Shown: positions 26,529 through 34,821 of the stretch, piece by piece
Position numbering within the stretch: the first letter of the stretch is position 1
Layout of the letters: every line of letters begins with the position of its first letter
Assembly (NCBI GenBank): GCA_964371865.1
Contig: CAYJOR010000019.1
Span: forward strand, 1 to 46,932
Origin: CAYJAZ01 sp964371865
GTDB taxonomy: Bacteria; Desulfobacterota; Desulfovibrionia; Desulfovibrionales; Desulfovibrionaceae
Reading direction: 5' to 3'
DNA length: 46,932 nt
The notes under the pieces: generated by a model
Seen by the model: only the letters and a program-made list of their open reading frames with translations
Told to the model about the DNA's origin: nothing
Database searches by the model: none
Translations under genes and position numbers: made by a program

Positions 26529-27554
26529 ATGGAGATGAAAGAAATTCGTGCTCGTGCAAAGGAACTATTTACAGGTTCATGCCGAGTTTGTAGAGTTTGT
26601 GACGGTAAAGTTTGTATTGGTGAAACTCCCGGAATGGGTGGTTGTGGAACAGCAACTTCTTTTCACAATAATTATAATGCTTTAAAAAATGTATGCCTCA
26701 ACCTACGTTTGATTCATGATGTGAAAAAGCCTGACTTATCAACAACTATTCTTGGAATTAAACTTGATATGCCTCTTCTAGTTGCTCCTATAGGTGGAAC
26801 CTCCCATAATATGAATAGTGCAATTACAGAGGATGAATATACTCATGCAGTTGTTGAAGGTGCTAAAGAAGCTGGAATTTTAGGAACTACCGGTGATGGA
26901 GTTGCGGATCTTATCTATGAATCAGGATTTAGAGCCATCACAAAAGTAGATGGATTTGGTATTCCATTTCTAAAGCCTTGGGAAAGTGAAGAGTTTAATC
27001 TGAAGTTTGAAAAAGCCCTATCTACAAATTGCCCGGCGATAGGAATGGATATTGACGCAGCAGGGCTTATTACTCTAGCCTTGCAAGGAAGACCCGTTTC
27101 TCCTAAGAGTTTAGATGAATTGACTAAAATAGTTGAAATGGTTCATGCAAAAAATAAGAAATTTATCCTCAAAGGTGTGATGACTGTTGCTGACGCTGAA
27201 AATGCTGTAAATGCAGGTTGTGATGCTATTGTTGTATCGAACCATGGTGGACGTGTGCTAGATTATACACCGGGAACAGCTACAGTGCTTCCTCAAATAG
27301 CGAAAGCGGTGAAAGGAAAAACTACGATAATCGTTGATGGCGCAATTCGCGATGGTTTTGATATATTAAAAATGCTTGCTCTTGGCGCAGATGCAGTTAT
27401 GATTGGTCGACCATACTCAATTGCAGCAGTTGGCGGATTGAAAGATGGTGTTGTTGCATATACAAATCAATTGAAAGGGCAACTCACTCAAGCAATGGTG
27501 CTAACAGGTACAGCAAGCATTTCACAAGTTAGCGCAGATATCATTGTTCAATAA
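26529..27554 (+). CDS. FMN-dependent alpha-hydroxy-acid oxidising protein, anaerobe type
   Basis: 341 residues, TIM-barrel of the glycolate oxidase/L-lactate dehydrogenase superfamily (LLVAPIGGTSHNM near 80-92, KGVM near 213-216, the active-site His in VVSNHGGRVLDYTPG, and the FMN phosphate-binding GADAVMIGRPYSIAAVGG). The N-terminus carries a Cys-rich motif, C18-x2-C21-x2-C24-x4-C29 and C39, as in homologues from strict anaerobes. Some other key residues of lactate oxidases could not be placed, so the substrate is open (2-hydroxy acid oxidation, or a reductase role). GGAGG precedes the ATG by four bases; an ATG six bases later is possible. It is a single-gene unit. Confidence 0.85.
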   Translation: MEMKEIRARAKELFTGSCRVCRVCDGKVCIGETPGMGGCGTATSFHNNYNALKNVCLNLRLIHDVKKPDLSTTILGIKLDMPLLVAPIGGTSHNMNSAITEDEYTHAVVEGAKEAGILGTTGDGVADLIYESGFRAITKVDGFGIPFLKPWESEEFNLKFEKALSTNCPAIGMDIDAAGLITLALQGRPVSPKSLDELTKIVEMVHAKNKKFILKGVMTVADAENAVNAGCDAIVVSNHGGRVLDYTPGTATVLPQIAKAVKGKTTIIVDGAIRDGFDILKMLALGADAVMIGRPYSIAAVGGLKDGVVAYTNQLKGQLTQAMVLTGTASISQVSADIIVQ

Positions 27555-27625
27555 TCGACTATATCAATTTTATGACAAGAATTAAATCTAATAAATAATA
27601 ATTTGGATATGTGTTTATAAAGTTA

Positions 27626-27658
27626 GGTAGTTCGGAAAAATTCTGAACTGCCTTTTTT
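27626..27658 (+). terminator. Terminator after the alpha-hydroxy-acid enzyme
   Basis: GGTAGTTCGGAA pairs with TTCTGAACTGCC through two wobble pairs, followed by TTTTTT. Confidence 0.85.
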
Positions 27659-27750
27659 ATTTTAGAACAAGTAACAAGCAGAGAACACTATAAAAATCAA
27701 ACTTTTGCTTATAAGATCGTTTTATATTTAACGACACATCAAAAAAGTTG

Positions 27751-27779
27751 TTGACATTTATTACTTCTCATTTTATTTT
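27751..27779 (+). promoter_or_regulatory. Promoter of the arsR operon
   Basis: TTGACA at 27751-27756, a 17-base spacer and TATTTT at 27774-27779. The operator-like palindrome starts seven bases further on, covering the expected transcription start. Confidence 0.7.
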
Positions 27780-27785
27780 CAATTC

Positions 27786-27801
27786 ATCAAAAATATTTGA
27801 T
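27786..27801 (+). promoter_or_regulatory. ArsR operator-like palindrome 1
   Basis: ATCAAAAATATTTGAT is an inverted repeat (ATCAAA/TTTGAT). It recurs exactly at 28130-28145. Its position over the start site suits repression by the ArsR protein encoded just downstream. Confidence 0.65.
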
Positions 27802-27814
27802 TTGAGGATTAGCA

Positions 27815-28090
27815 GTGCATACAGATGAAGAAATAGCAAGAATTTACAAAGCCTTATGCGACCCTACCAGAGTTGCAATTGTAAAGTTTCTAAAGAACGA
27901 AGAAAGATGTGCATGTCAATTGACAAAATCACTTGATATTGCACAATCAAAACTTTCGTATCATATGAAAATTCTATGTGAAAGTGGCATTATTGAATCG
28001 TGGAACGTTGGAAAATGGACGCACTACCAAGTAAGCAAAGAAGGCGGTGCAAAAGCAATCCAAATTCTTAAAGAGTTAACGCAAGAATAA
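27815..28090 (+). CDS. arsR: ArsR/SmtB family repressor
   Basis: 91 residues from GTG at 27815 (GAGG seven bases upstream). It is a winged-helix dimeric repressor: ALCDPTRVAIVKFLK at the start, the helix-turn-helix LDIAQSKLSYHMKILCESGI (41-59), and the wing WNVGKWTHYQVS. The metalloid-site position has E-R-C32-A-C34-Q-L, similar to the ELCVCDL site of ArsR, so As(III), another metal or a thiol signal could release it. Two identical palindromes flank the gene, which suggests autoregulation and separate control of the downstream genes. Which of these it senses is not shown. Confidence 0.9.
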   Translation: MHTDEEIARIYKALCDPTRVAIVKFLKNEERCACQLTKSLDIAQSKLSYHMKILCESGIIESWNVGKWTHYQVSKEGGAKAIQILKELTQE

Positions 28091-28120
28091 TTAACTATCT
28101 GTAGTGATAGTTAATTTTTT
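28091..28120 (+). terminator. Hairpin after arsR
   Basis: TTAACTATC pairs with GATAGTTAA and is followed by TTTTTT, directly after the arsR stop. It may reduce read-through into the rest of the operon. Confidence 0.75.
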
Positions 28121-28129
28121 ACAAAACAT

Positions 28130-28145
28130 ATCAAAAATATTTGAT
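28130..28145 (+). promoter_or_regulatory. ArsR operator-like palindrome 2
   Basis: A second exact copy of ATCAAAAATATTTGAT, located between the hairpin after arsR and the thioredoxin-like gene. It indicates that the downstream genes have their own ArsR-controlled entry point. Confidence 0.65.
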
Positions 28146-28220
28146 TTAATAAACTGTAAATTGATATCTTACATAAGAAAACTCAAAAAGCATCAAAATA
28201 AATTAGGAATGAGGTTAATA

Positions 28221-28763
28221 ATGTTTAATAAAAAGGCTCTAAAAACACTTGCTCCAGTAGGTATTTTAATTGTTGTGATAGGAATATGGTTTGCTAAAAA
28301 TTTACCTCAGCAAGAAGAATTGTCAAGACAGGCAGATTTAAAGTTTCCTTTGACTGTAGCCTCAGTTGATATTAAAGAACTACAAGCGCATAAAATGCCT
28401 ATAATTATTGATTTTGGAGCGGATTCATGTATTCCATGCAAAGAGATGGCACCTGTGCTATCAAAGCTAAATACAGAAATGCAAGATTCTGTAATTATAC
28501 AATTTGTTGACGTTTGGAAGAATCCGGACTCTGCTAAATCTTTCCCTCTTCAAGTTATACCGACTCAGTTTTTCTTCACAGCAGATTCTAAACCATATGT
28601 ACCATCTGATAATCTAGATCTTGAATTTACACTATATGCTGATAAAGATACCGGTGCACATTTATACACTGTTCATCAAGGTGGTCTTACAGAAGAGCAA
28701 TTACGCGTTATCATTGAAGATATGAAAACAAAGTCAAGCACAGCTTCTGAGGAGAAAATCTAA
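28221..28763 (+). CDS. Membrane-anchored thioredoxin-like protein
   Basis: 180 residues from the ATG at 28221 (GAGG six bases upstream). The longer frame from 28104 starts inside a terminator hairpin and is rejected. An N-terminal signal anchor (~8-25: TLAPVGILIVVIGIWF) puts a thioredoxin domain in the periplasm; the redox pair is C70-I-P-C73 in ADSCIPCKEMAP, and the cis-Pro motif is VIPTQFFF. It ends TAATG, overlapping the ccdA-like start, so the two are translationally coupled. It likely receives electrons through the next protein. Confidence 0.88.
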   Translation: MFNKKALKTLAPVGILIVVIGIWFAKNLPQQEELSRQADLKFPLTVASVDIKELQAHKMPIIIDFGADSCIPCKEMAPVLSKLNTEMQDSVIIQFVDVWKNPDSAKSFPLQVIPTQFFFTADSKPYVPSDNLDLEFTLYADKDTGAHLYTVHQGGLTEEQLRVIIEDMKTKSSTASEEKI

Positions 28764-29452
28764 TGGACTTGCTTCTAGAGCAATTATCTACAATGATGAT
28801 AGAAAGTTATTGGCTTGCTCCACTCATAGCCTTTCTAGCTGGTATTCTTACATCTTTTACTCCATGTTCACTTTCAACTATTCCCTTAGTAATTAGTTAT
28901 GTTGGTGGTGTTGATTCTCGTAACACAAAGAAAGCGTTTGCTTTATCATTGATATTTGCAATTGGTTCTGCGATTACTTTTACGCTTTTAGGGGTAGTTG
29001 CCTCTATGGCAGGAAGTTTGATAGGAACACAAGCAAGCGCATGGTATATTTTTCTGGGCGTGTTAATGGTCTTGATGGCTCTACAAACGTGGGGAATTTA
29101 TGATATTATTCCTTCTAGTTATTTGATATCAAAAAATAAAACAAAAGGTCAACTAGGGGCGTTTATAGCGGGTATTTTGGGTGGTATTTTCTCATCTCCT
29201 TGCTCAACTCCTATTCTCATAGCATTATTGACTATTGTTGCATCTAAAGGGAATCTCGCTTATGGCGTGTTGCTCTTGCTGCTTTATTCAATAGGACATG
29301 GAATTCTTGCTGTAGTTGCAGGAACTTCAGTCGGTTTTGTACAAAAGCTATCAGAAAATGAATCTTACGGAAAAGCAAGTGTAGTTATAAAAGCTATTAT
29401 GGGAAGCCTTATTTTACTTATAGGTTTTTACATGTTTTATCTTGGATTTTAG
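28763..29452 (+). CDS. ccdA: CcdA/DsbD-type transmembrane thiol electron carrier
   Basis: 229 residues, six hydrophobic helices, the size of CcdA. It moves reducing equivalents from cytoplasmic thioredoxin across the membrane. The paired cysteines are visible in conserved positions: C35 in ILTSFTPCSLSTIPLVI and C147 in GIFSSPCSTP. The start codon overlaps the stop of the thioredoxin gene. It probably feeds the anchored thioredoxin rather than cytochrome c maturation, given the neighbours. Confidence 0.88.
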   Translation: MDLLLEQLSTMMIESYWLAPLIAFLAGILTSFTPCSLSTIPLVISYVGGVDSRNTKKAFALSLIFAIGSAITFTLLGVVASMAGSLIGTQASAWYIFLGVLMVLMALQTWGIYDIIPSSYLISKNKTKGQLGAFIAGILGGIFSSPCSTPILIALLTIVASKGNLAYGVLLLLLYSIGHGILAVVAGTSVGFVQKLSENESYGKASVVIKAIMGSLILLIGFYMFYLGF

Positions 29453-29490
29453 GAATTCTTTGAATTCTAACATATTATAAGGAGTTTAGT

Positions 29491-29847
29491 ATGGGAATTT
29501 TTGGTTTTGGAAAGAGTGAACAAAAAGGTTGCGGTTGTGGTTGCGGCAGTAAACCAGTTGAAATTCCAACAATGGTAAAACCAGAGGAAAACTCAGCTCA
29601 AGCGCAAGGAATAATAGTACTTGGTATGGGTTGTGCTAAGTGTAAAGAACTTACTGAAATCACCAAAAACGCTATTGAATCTATGGGGATAAGCTCAGAA
29701 GTAGAGCATATTACCGATATCGCTACAATTGCATCATACGGAATTACAGCAACTCCGGCTTTAGTGATTGATGGTGTTTTAGCATCTTCAGGAAAAGTAT
29801 TGAAAACAGAAGAAGTTATCTCGCTTATTAAACAAGTTCGTGGATAA
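29491..29847 (+). CDS. Small thioredoxin (TM0996/MTH895, thioredoxin_3 family) with Cys-Gly head
   Basis: 118 residues. Residues 13-20 are G-C-G-C-G-C-G-S, a possible metal-binding or lipid-like Cys head. The thioredoxin_3 fold follows, with C48-A-K-C51 in LGMGCAKCKEL and ATPALVIDG as the cis-Pro segment. Such proteins usually sit beside ArsR and permease genes. AAGGAG precedes the ATG by seven bases. It is cytoplasmic and may reduce CcdA or the arsenate reductase next to it. Confidence 0.88.
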   Translation: MGIFGFGKSEQKGCGCGCGSKPVEIPTMVKPEENSAQAQGIIVLGMGCAKCKELTEITKNAIESMGISSEVEHITDIATIASYGITATPALVIDGVLASSGKVLKTEEVISLIKQVRG

Positions 29848-29880
29848 TTTTTTATAATAAATGATTATTAGGATATAACG

Positions 29881-30345
29881 ATGAACGAAAGACCAACAGA
29901 AATTACAACAAGTGATTCCACAACAATTAAACCTATGATTATGTGCACCGGAAAGCCGAAAGTCGCTTTTGTATGTAACCATAATTCTTGTAGAAGTCAG
30001 ATGGCAGAAGCTTTGGGTAAATTACTTGCTTCTGATGTATTTGAAAGCTATTCTGCCGGAACTATAATAAAAGATCAAATAAATCAAGATGCTGTACGTC
30101 TAATTAAAGAAATTTATGAAATAGATATGGAAGCAACTCAGTTTAATAAAAAAGTAGAGGATATTCCTCAACCTGATGTTGTAATTTTCATGGGTTGTAA
30201 TGTTTCATGTCCGAGTGTTAAGTTTCAGTATGCAGAAGATTGGGGATTAGATGATCCAAGTGGTTGTGATGATGAAACTTTCAAAGGAATTATTGCTAAA
30301 ATTCATGCTAATGTTCTAAAATTAAAAGATACATTAAGTAAATAA
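29881..30345 (+). CDS. arsC: Arsenate reductase, low-molecular-weight phosphatase type
   Basis: 154 residues. The P-loop C32-N-H-N-S-C37-R38 (CX5R) is followed by SQMAEAL; later C106 and C110 in MGCNVSCP give the resolving cysteines, and WGLDDPSG carries the general acid Asp. It reduces arsenate to arsenite using a thioredoxin, which fits its neighbours. The N-terminal ~25 residues are an unusual extension beyond the family start. It ends the operon at a terminator. No arsenite efflux gene (arsB, acr3, arsP) is in this cluster. Confidence 0.88.
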   Translation: MNERPTEITTSDSTTIKPMIMCTGKPKVAFVCNHNSCRSQMAEALGKLLASDVFESYSAGTIIKDQINQDAVRLIKEIYEIDMEATQFNKKVEDIPQPDVVIFMGCNVSCPSVKFQYAEDWGLDDPSGCDDETFKGIIAKIHANVLKLKDTLSK

Positions 30346-30462
30346 TATCTCATAATTATCTATTCGACTAGCGATTTTTCTTAAAAATAAACTTTCATAA
30401 TATGTGGAAGGGGGGAGAGGTCGAGAAGTCTTAAGTAGATTATTTCAGAAAGATTAAAAATT

Positions 30463-30502
30463 AGGGGAAATCACGATTTAGTAGTGACTTCCCCTTTTTT
30501 TT
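30463..30502. terminator. Terminator after arsC
   Basis: AGGGGAAATCAC pairs with GTGACTTCCCCT (one mismatch), followed by an eight-T run on the + strand. It separates arsC (+) from rfbB (-). Just upstream (30404-30430) a G-run with GAGGTCGAGAAG resembles the left arm of family III repeats. Confidence 0.85.
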
Positions 30503-30522
30503 ATCATCTTGATATTTCAAAC

Positions 30523-31539
30523 TTATTTCTGTAATACGTTTAAATACCATTCAATTGTTTTGATAATACCGCTATCAAAGTTTTCATCAGCTTCCCAAGC
30601 AAGTTCATTTTCAATTTTAGTTGCGTCAATAGCATAACGTTGATCATGACCGGCTCTATCTTGCACAAATGTAATCAAATCAGCATATTTACCTTCTGAT
30701 TTAGGGCGTATTTCATCAAGTATAGCACAGATTTTGTGCACAATTTGCATATTTGTGCGTTCATTGCGTCCGCCAATATTGTAAGTTTCGCCGCTACGAC
30801 CTGCATGATAAACTAAATCAATAGCTTTGCAATGATCGAGTACGTAAAGCCAATCGCGAATATTATCACCTTTTCCGTAGATTGGTATAGGCAAATTATT
30901 CATGCAATTTGAAATAATTTTAGGAATAAGCTTTTCTTTATGCTGTTTAGGACCATAGTTATTAGAACAATTTGAGGTTGTTACATTCATTCCATACGTA
31001 TGATGATAGGAGCGTACAAGGAAATCTGAACTTGCTTTCGATGCAGAATAAGGCGAATTCGGCGCGTAAGGAGTTGTTTCTTCAAAAAGACCTGTTTCTC
31101 CAAGAGTTCCGTATACTTCATCAGTTGATATATGATGGAATCTACAATCTTCATATCCTGCTTTAGGCTTGCTTGGAGCATCGAACCATGCTTGACGTGC
31201 AACATCAAGAAGTATAAATGTCCCTACAATATTAGTATTAATAAATTCAGCTGGTCCGGTGATTGAGTTGTCAACGTGACTTTCTGCAGCAAAGTTTACG
31301 ATGCCTCGGATATCATGCTCTTTAAATAGATTTTCGATAAATGGTCTGTCACAGATATCACCTTGAACAAAAAGGACATTTTCCATGGTTTCACATTCAG
31401 TAAGGTTTGCCATATCACCGGCATAAGTGAGTTTATCTAGATTTATGACTTTATAGTCAGAATATTTTTCAGCAAAATAAGGAACAAAGTTTGCGCCAAT
31501 AAAACCGGCACCACCAGTAACTAAAATTGATTTAGACAT
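30523..31539 (-). CDS. rfbB: dTDP-glucose 4,6-dehydratase
   Basis: 338 residues, an SDR-family enzyme making dTDP-4-keto-6-deoxyglucose, the substrate of FdtA at 13389. Features: GGAGFIGANFV for NAD binding, HISTDEVYGTLG with the catalytic Asp/Glu pair, YSASKASSD with Tyr and Lys, and YGPKQHKEKLIPK. AAAGGACAACATAT precedes the ATG. It stands alone; rfbA, rfbC and rfbD are not in the window, and the fdtA/fdtB genes are 16 kb away, so this pathway is scattered. Confidence 0.93.
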   Translation of the reverse strand: MSKSILVTGGAGFIGANFVPYFAEKYSDYKVINLDKLTYAGDMANLTECETMENVLFVQGDICDRPFIENLFKEHDIRGIVNFAAESHVDNSITGPAEFINTNIVGTFILLDVARQAWFDAPSKPKAGYEDCRFHHISTDEVYGTLGETGLFEETTPYAPNSPYSASKASSDFLVRSYHHTYGMNVTTSNCSNNYGPKQHKEKLIPKIISNCMNNLPIPIYGKGDNIRDWLYVLDHCKAIDLVYHAGRSGETYNIGGRNERTNMQIVHKICAILDEIRPKSEGKYADLITFVQDRAGHDQRYAIDATKIENELAWEADENFDSGIIKTIEWYLNVLQK

Positions 31540-31897
31540 ATATGTTGTCCTTTAAGATTATTTTTATTTAAAAAAGAGCCTATCAATACAATAGTTAATT
31601 ATGTTTGAAGAGTCTTATTTATGTATTTACATTTATAATATTACTTAGAAAAAATCAAGTTTAACTTTACTATTGCTACACGAATGCCACGTTATTACGA
31701 TTCATCTGTATAAAGTGTGTTTTAAAAATTGATATATCTGTATTTGTCTAAGATATTGATTTATTATAAACTATTTTTTTAGGTGAGTGAAGTTTGAGGG
31801 GAAAAACCTCATTTTTTCAAAAAATGTGATTTTCCCCCTCAAGAAGTCATAAATTGGAATAATGTAAGAGTCTGACGATACTGTAGAGAAATCTATT
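31540..31897. other. Intergenic region between the heme chemoreceptor and rfbB
   Basis: No gene. It holds the rfbB promoter region (not resolved) and the family III palindrome at 31794-31842, which may serve as the terminator for the chemoreceptor. Confidence 0.45.
31794..31842. repeat. Family III palindromic repeat, copy b
   Basis: TTGAGGGGAAAAACC at the left and TTTTCCCCCTCAA at the right, with an inner T-run/A-run stem (ATTTTTTC/AAAAAAT). It sits about 55 bases after the minus-strand stop at 31898. Confidence 0.7.
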
Positions 31898-33916
31898 TTA
31901 TTTCATTCGATCAATAATTTCATTGAGTCTTTGAACAGTGGTATCAAGCTCTTTTACCGCATTAGTAGCCACACTCATGGAGTCGACAGTGTTTGTACTG
32001 ATGGAGTTAATAATTCCAACGCCATCACTCATGTTTTCAACTGTATTTATTTGTCCTTTAGCTTCTTCTGCCATAATGCTGATATTTTTTGCGGTATCTT
32101 GAATCATAGCGTGAATTTTATGCAGCGCATCGCCGGATTGTTTTGAAAAATCAGTAGCTGTTTCCATAAGATTTAGAGTTTTATTTGTGCCTTCGGTAGT
32201 ATTGGAGATATCTTGAATGATACTATTAATACTTGTATTTACGTGTTTAGTAGCCTCTTGAGTTTTCTCTGCAAGTTTACGTACTTCATCAGCAACTACT
32301 GCAAAGCCACGTCCGGCGTCACCTGCACGGGCGGCTTCAATAGCGGCGTTGAGGGCGAGTAGATTTGTTTGATCTGCAATTTCATCAATGACAGAAATAA
32401 TATTTGTAATTTCAGTAGTTTGATTTTTAAGAGCTGTCATGCTTTCAACAAGTGAGTTTACCTCACCCATAACGTTATCAATACACTGAACCGCTTCTTC
32501 TACAACTTTACGTCCATTATTTGCTTCAGCAGTAGCATTTTCAGCTAATTGAGAAGCATGAACGGCTTTTTCACTCACATCAACTAAACTTGCTTGAATT
32601 TGTTCACAAGCGCTCACTGATTCTTGAGTTTGTGCTAAAATTTCAAGTGCTGCAGATTGTGCAGTGCTTACTTGCTCTGAAAGTAGGGTAGAGTTATCTG
32701 CTACGGTATAAGATACTTCACGAGCAGAATCAGCATTTTGTTTAATACGATAACTTTGCAATTTTGCATGATTTTCTTGCTCTTTAATCGTTGTAATGTC
32801 AACACCTATCGCAAAAGCTCCTATTAGTTTATGGTCTAAATCATAAAGCGCACTTGAAGTAATAAGGAAGTATTTATCAACTCCTTTTAGATTTTTAAAG
32901 TGTAGAGGTATGTCGATAAGGTCTTCTTCGGTTGAAAGAACGCGAGTAAGAATGCTCAAACCAATACCTACTTGTGAAGTGAAGTTACTTAATAGTGTAC
33001 CTGAGCAATCTTTCGGGGAAAGGTCAGTTCCAAAAGCTTCTAAAATTGCTTTATTACAGGCGGTTACACGTGTATCAGTGTCAATAATAAGATAAGGAAC
33101 GGACATTCCTGAAAGAACACTTTTTGAAAAGCCCATTTCTTTTTTCAAATGTTGCACCATCTTACCGATATTCTCACTCAAGGTGAAAAATTCATCGGTA
33201 CCGGAAACGCTAAAGTTGGCATCTAGATTGCCTTTGCTCACTTCAGTACTGATATCGCGAATTTTATTGAGTCTAGTTACAATAACCTTGCTCACAAAAA
33301 TATTAACAAGTATAATCATAAGGATAACAGTAGCTACACCCATACCAACAGTTTTATATGAGAAATTAGTAAGCTCTGTAATAAGAGGCGTTACATTATT
33401 AATAACTGTAAACTGCCCAAGAATTGATTGAGATGAACCGTGGCAATGATAACAATCTTTCTCGTTCTTAATAGAGGTAATTTTGCTAAAATACCACTTG
33501 CCATTATATTCGCTAAGATTACTTGTATGTATATCTTTTTTTATTGCTTTTTGAGCTTCTTCAATCACAGGAAGTGGAATGTCTGCTTGAGAAATAGACT
33601 TTCTTTCAATAGATTTTTCCGTGGAATAGGTAACTTTATCTAAAAAGCTAGACATGTACATCTGCATTTGAGGATTGTTTTTAGCAAGAAATTCAAACTC
33701 GTTACGTGTTTCTTCATCGTCGCCGGCCATCATAGGACGATAAACAATACTTTGTATTAATTCTTCAACAAGAATAGAGCTTTGCTCCATTTGTAAAAGA
33801 GATCTTTCTCTATTCGCAAAAGTTAGCCAAGCTACAGCTATACTAATGATTATAATCATCATTCCGGTGATTAATAACGAAAATTTACGACCAATATGTT
33901 TTGTAATATATTGCAT
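31898..33916 (-). CDS. Chemoreceptor with periplasmic c-type heme motif (DcrA-like)
   Basis: 672 residues from ATG at 33916 (AGGAG six bases upstream; a TTG two codons earlier lacks support). TM1 is ~11-32 and TM2 ~189-210. Between them is a ~155-residue periplasmic sensor with C155-Y-H-C158-H159, a CxxCH heme c motif (minus strand 33440-33454). Then HAMP, a PAS domain (~265-370: GMSVPYLIIDTDTRVTACN), and the MA domain with the conserved hairpin tip DEIADQTNLLALNAAIEAARA. It follows a tetraheme cytochrome c gene by 29 bases. Known precedent: Desulfovibrio vulgaris DcrA, a heme-c MCP for oxygen/redox taxis. Membership in that group is inferred from architecture. Confidence 0.9.
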   Translation of the reverse strand: MQYITKHIGRKFSLLITGMMIIIISIAVAWLTFANRERSLLQMEQSSILVEELIQSIVYRPMMAGDDEETRNEFEFLAKNNPQMQMYMSSFLDKVTYSTEKSIERKSISQADIPLPVIEEAQKAIKKDIHTSNLSEYNGKWYFSKITSIKNEKDCYHCHGSSQSILGQFTVINNVTPLITELTNFSYKTVGMGVATVILMIILVNIFVSKVIVTRLNKIRDISTEVSKGNLDANFSVSGTDEFFTLSENIGKMVQHLKKEMGFSKSVLSGMSVPYLIIDTDTRVTACNKAILEAFGTDLSPKDCSGTLLSNFTSQVGIGLSILTRVLSTEEDLIDIPLHFKNLKGVDKYFLITSSALYDLDHKLIGAFAIGVDITTIKEQENHAKLQSYRIKQNADSAREVSYTVADNSTLLSEQVSTAQSAALEILAQTQESVSACEQIQASLVDVSEKAVHASQLAENATAEANNGRKVVEEAVQCIDNVMGEVNSLVESMTALKNQTTEITNIISVIDEIADQTNLLALNAAIEAARAGDAGRGFAVVADEVRKLAEKTQEATKHVNTSINSIIQDISNTTEGTNKTLNLMETATDFSKQSGDALHKIHAMIQDTAKNISIMAEEAKGQINTVENMSDGVGIINSISTNTVDSMSVATNAVKELDTTVQRLNEIIDRMK

Positions 33917-33945
33917 ATTCAACTCCTCATAAGCAAAAGCAAAAA

Positions 33946-34437
33946 TTAATGACCACCGGCATGAATTCTACCGTCATAGTTGATACGATTAACTCTAGAA
34001 TCGTCATGGCATGTTTCACATAGTTCTGTAGTAGGAGTTCGCAATATACTCTCAGTGCTTCCGTCCAAAGTATGCAAATACCCCATTCCGTGACAAGATT
34101 CACACCCTACTATTGCAAGATGAGGAGTCTGTTCAAAGCTTATAAATCCACTTTCTTCGCCATAACCTGTGGTGTGACATGAAAGACAGTTCTGAAATTC
34201 TTGTTCTGTAAGCTTTTCACGCATGACTAATACGCTTTCATTACTATTCGCTTTAGAGGAGGTTTCACGATAAATTTCCACAATTTCATAATGGCAATCT
34301 TCACAAGCCTCAATTCCTACATACTTGTTCTTTTCCTGCAACACATCGGAACAATAGGCATTTTCTGCACTAAAAAGGGCAAAAGAGAATAAGGCAAAAA
34401 GAATAACTTTTTGTGGCAACTTTTCATTGATTTTCAT
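33946..34437 (-). CDS. Periplasmic tetraheme cytochrome c
   Basis: 163 residues with a signal peptide (~1-29, ending AYCS). Four CxxCH motifs: CEDCH (45-49), CLSCH (84-88), CESCH (112-116) and CETCH (140-144), spaced like cytochrome c554/NapC-family multiheme proteins. GGAGGACATTTC precedes the ATG. It is the first gene of a two-gene unit with the heme chemoreceptor. It might pass electrons to, or be the redox partner sensed by, that receptor (inference). Confidence 0.9.
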   Translation of the reverse strand: MKINEKLPQKVILFALFSFALFSAENAYCSDVLQEKNKYVGIEACEDCHYEIVEIYRETSSKANSNESVLVMREKLTEQEFQNCLSCHTTGYGEESGFISFEQTPHLAIVGCESCHGMGYLHTLDGSTESILRTPTTELCETCHDDSRVNRINYDGRIHAGGH

Positions 34438-34821
34438 GAAATGTCCTCCGTGAGGATAAAAGCTAAAAATTACAATATCTAAGTAGTTATATATAAAAAC
34501 TACTTTACAAACATTATATCGGTATGGTGCTCAATTAACTTTAGAGCGGTGTTCAAATTAAATTTAGAGTTGACTATTCTAAATTGTTTTTTTGATATGT
34601 TCAAAAAAATATATATATAAAATTATAATTATGCAATGTCTCATAAAGTAGAAAATTATACATTTCTAAAGTAAGTGTCGAAATTTCAATTAAAAAGTTA
34701 AATCAAAAAACTTGAAGATTATTTTATTTTGATATAATCTAAAAGAAACAGCATGAATAGGCCTGTCCTAAACTATAGATATTTAGGATTTTATTTTTTA
34801 TTTTTTAGAAAGAGGTTTTGA
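34438..34821. other. Divergent intergenic region
   Basis: No gene. It holds the promoters of the cytochrome unit (-) and the mscS-family gene (+). At 34758-34773 TAGGCCTGTCCTAAAC resembles a family I terminus with a CC variant. Confidence 0.4.

Noticed and set aside
28104..28220. Longer start for the thioredoxin-like protein
   Set aside because: It would start in the hairpin after arsR and cover the operator; the ATG at 28221 has a GAGG site and gives a proper signal anchor.
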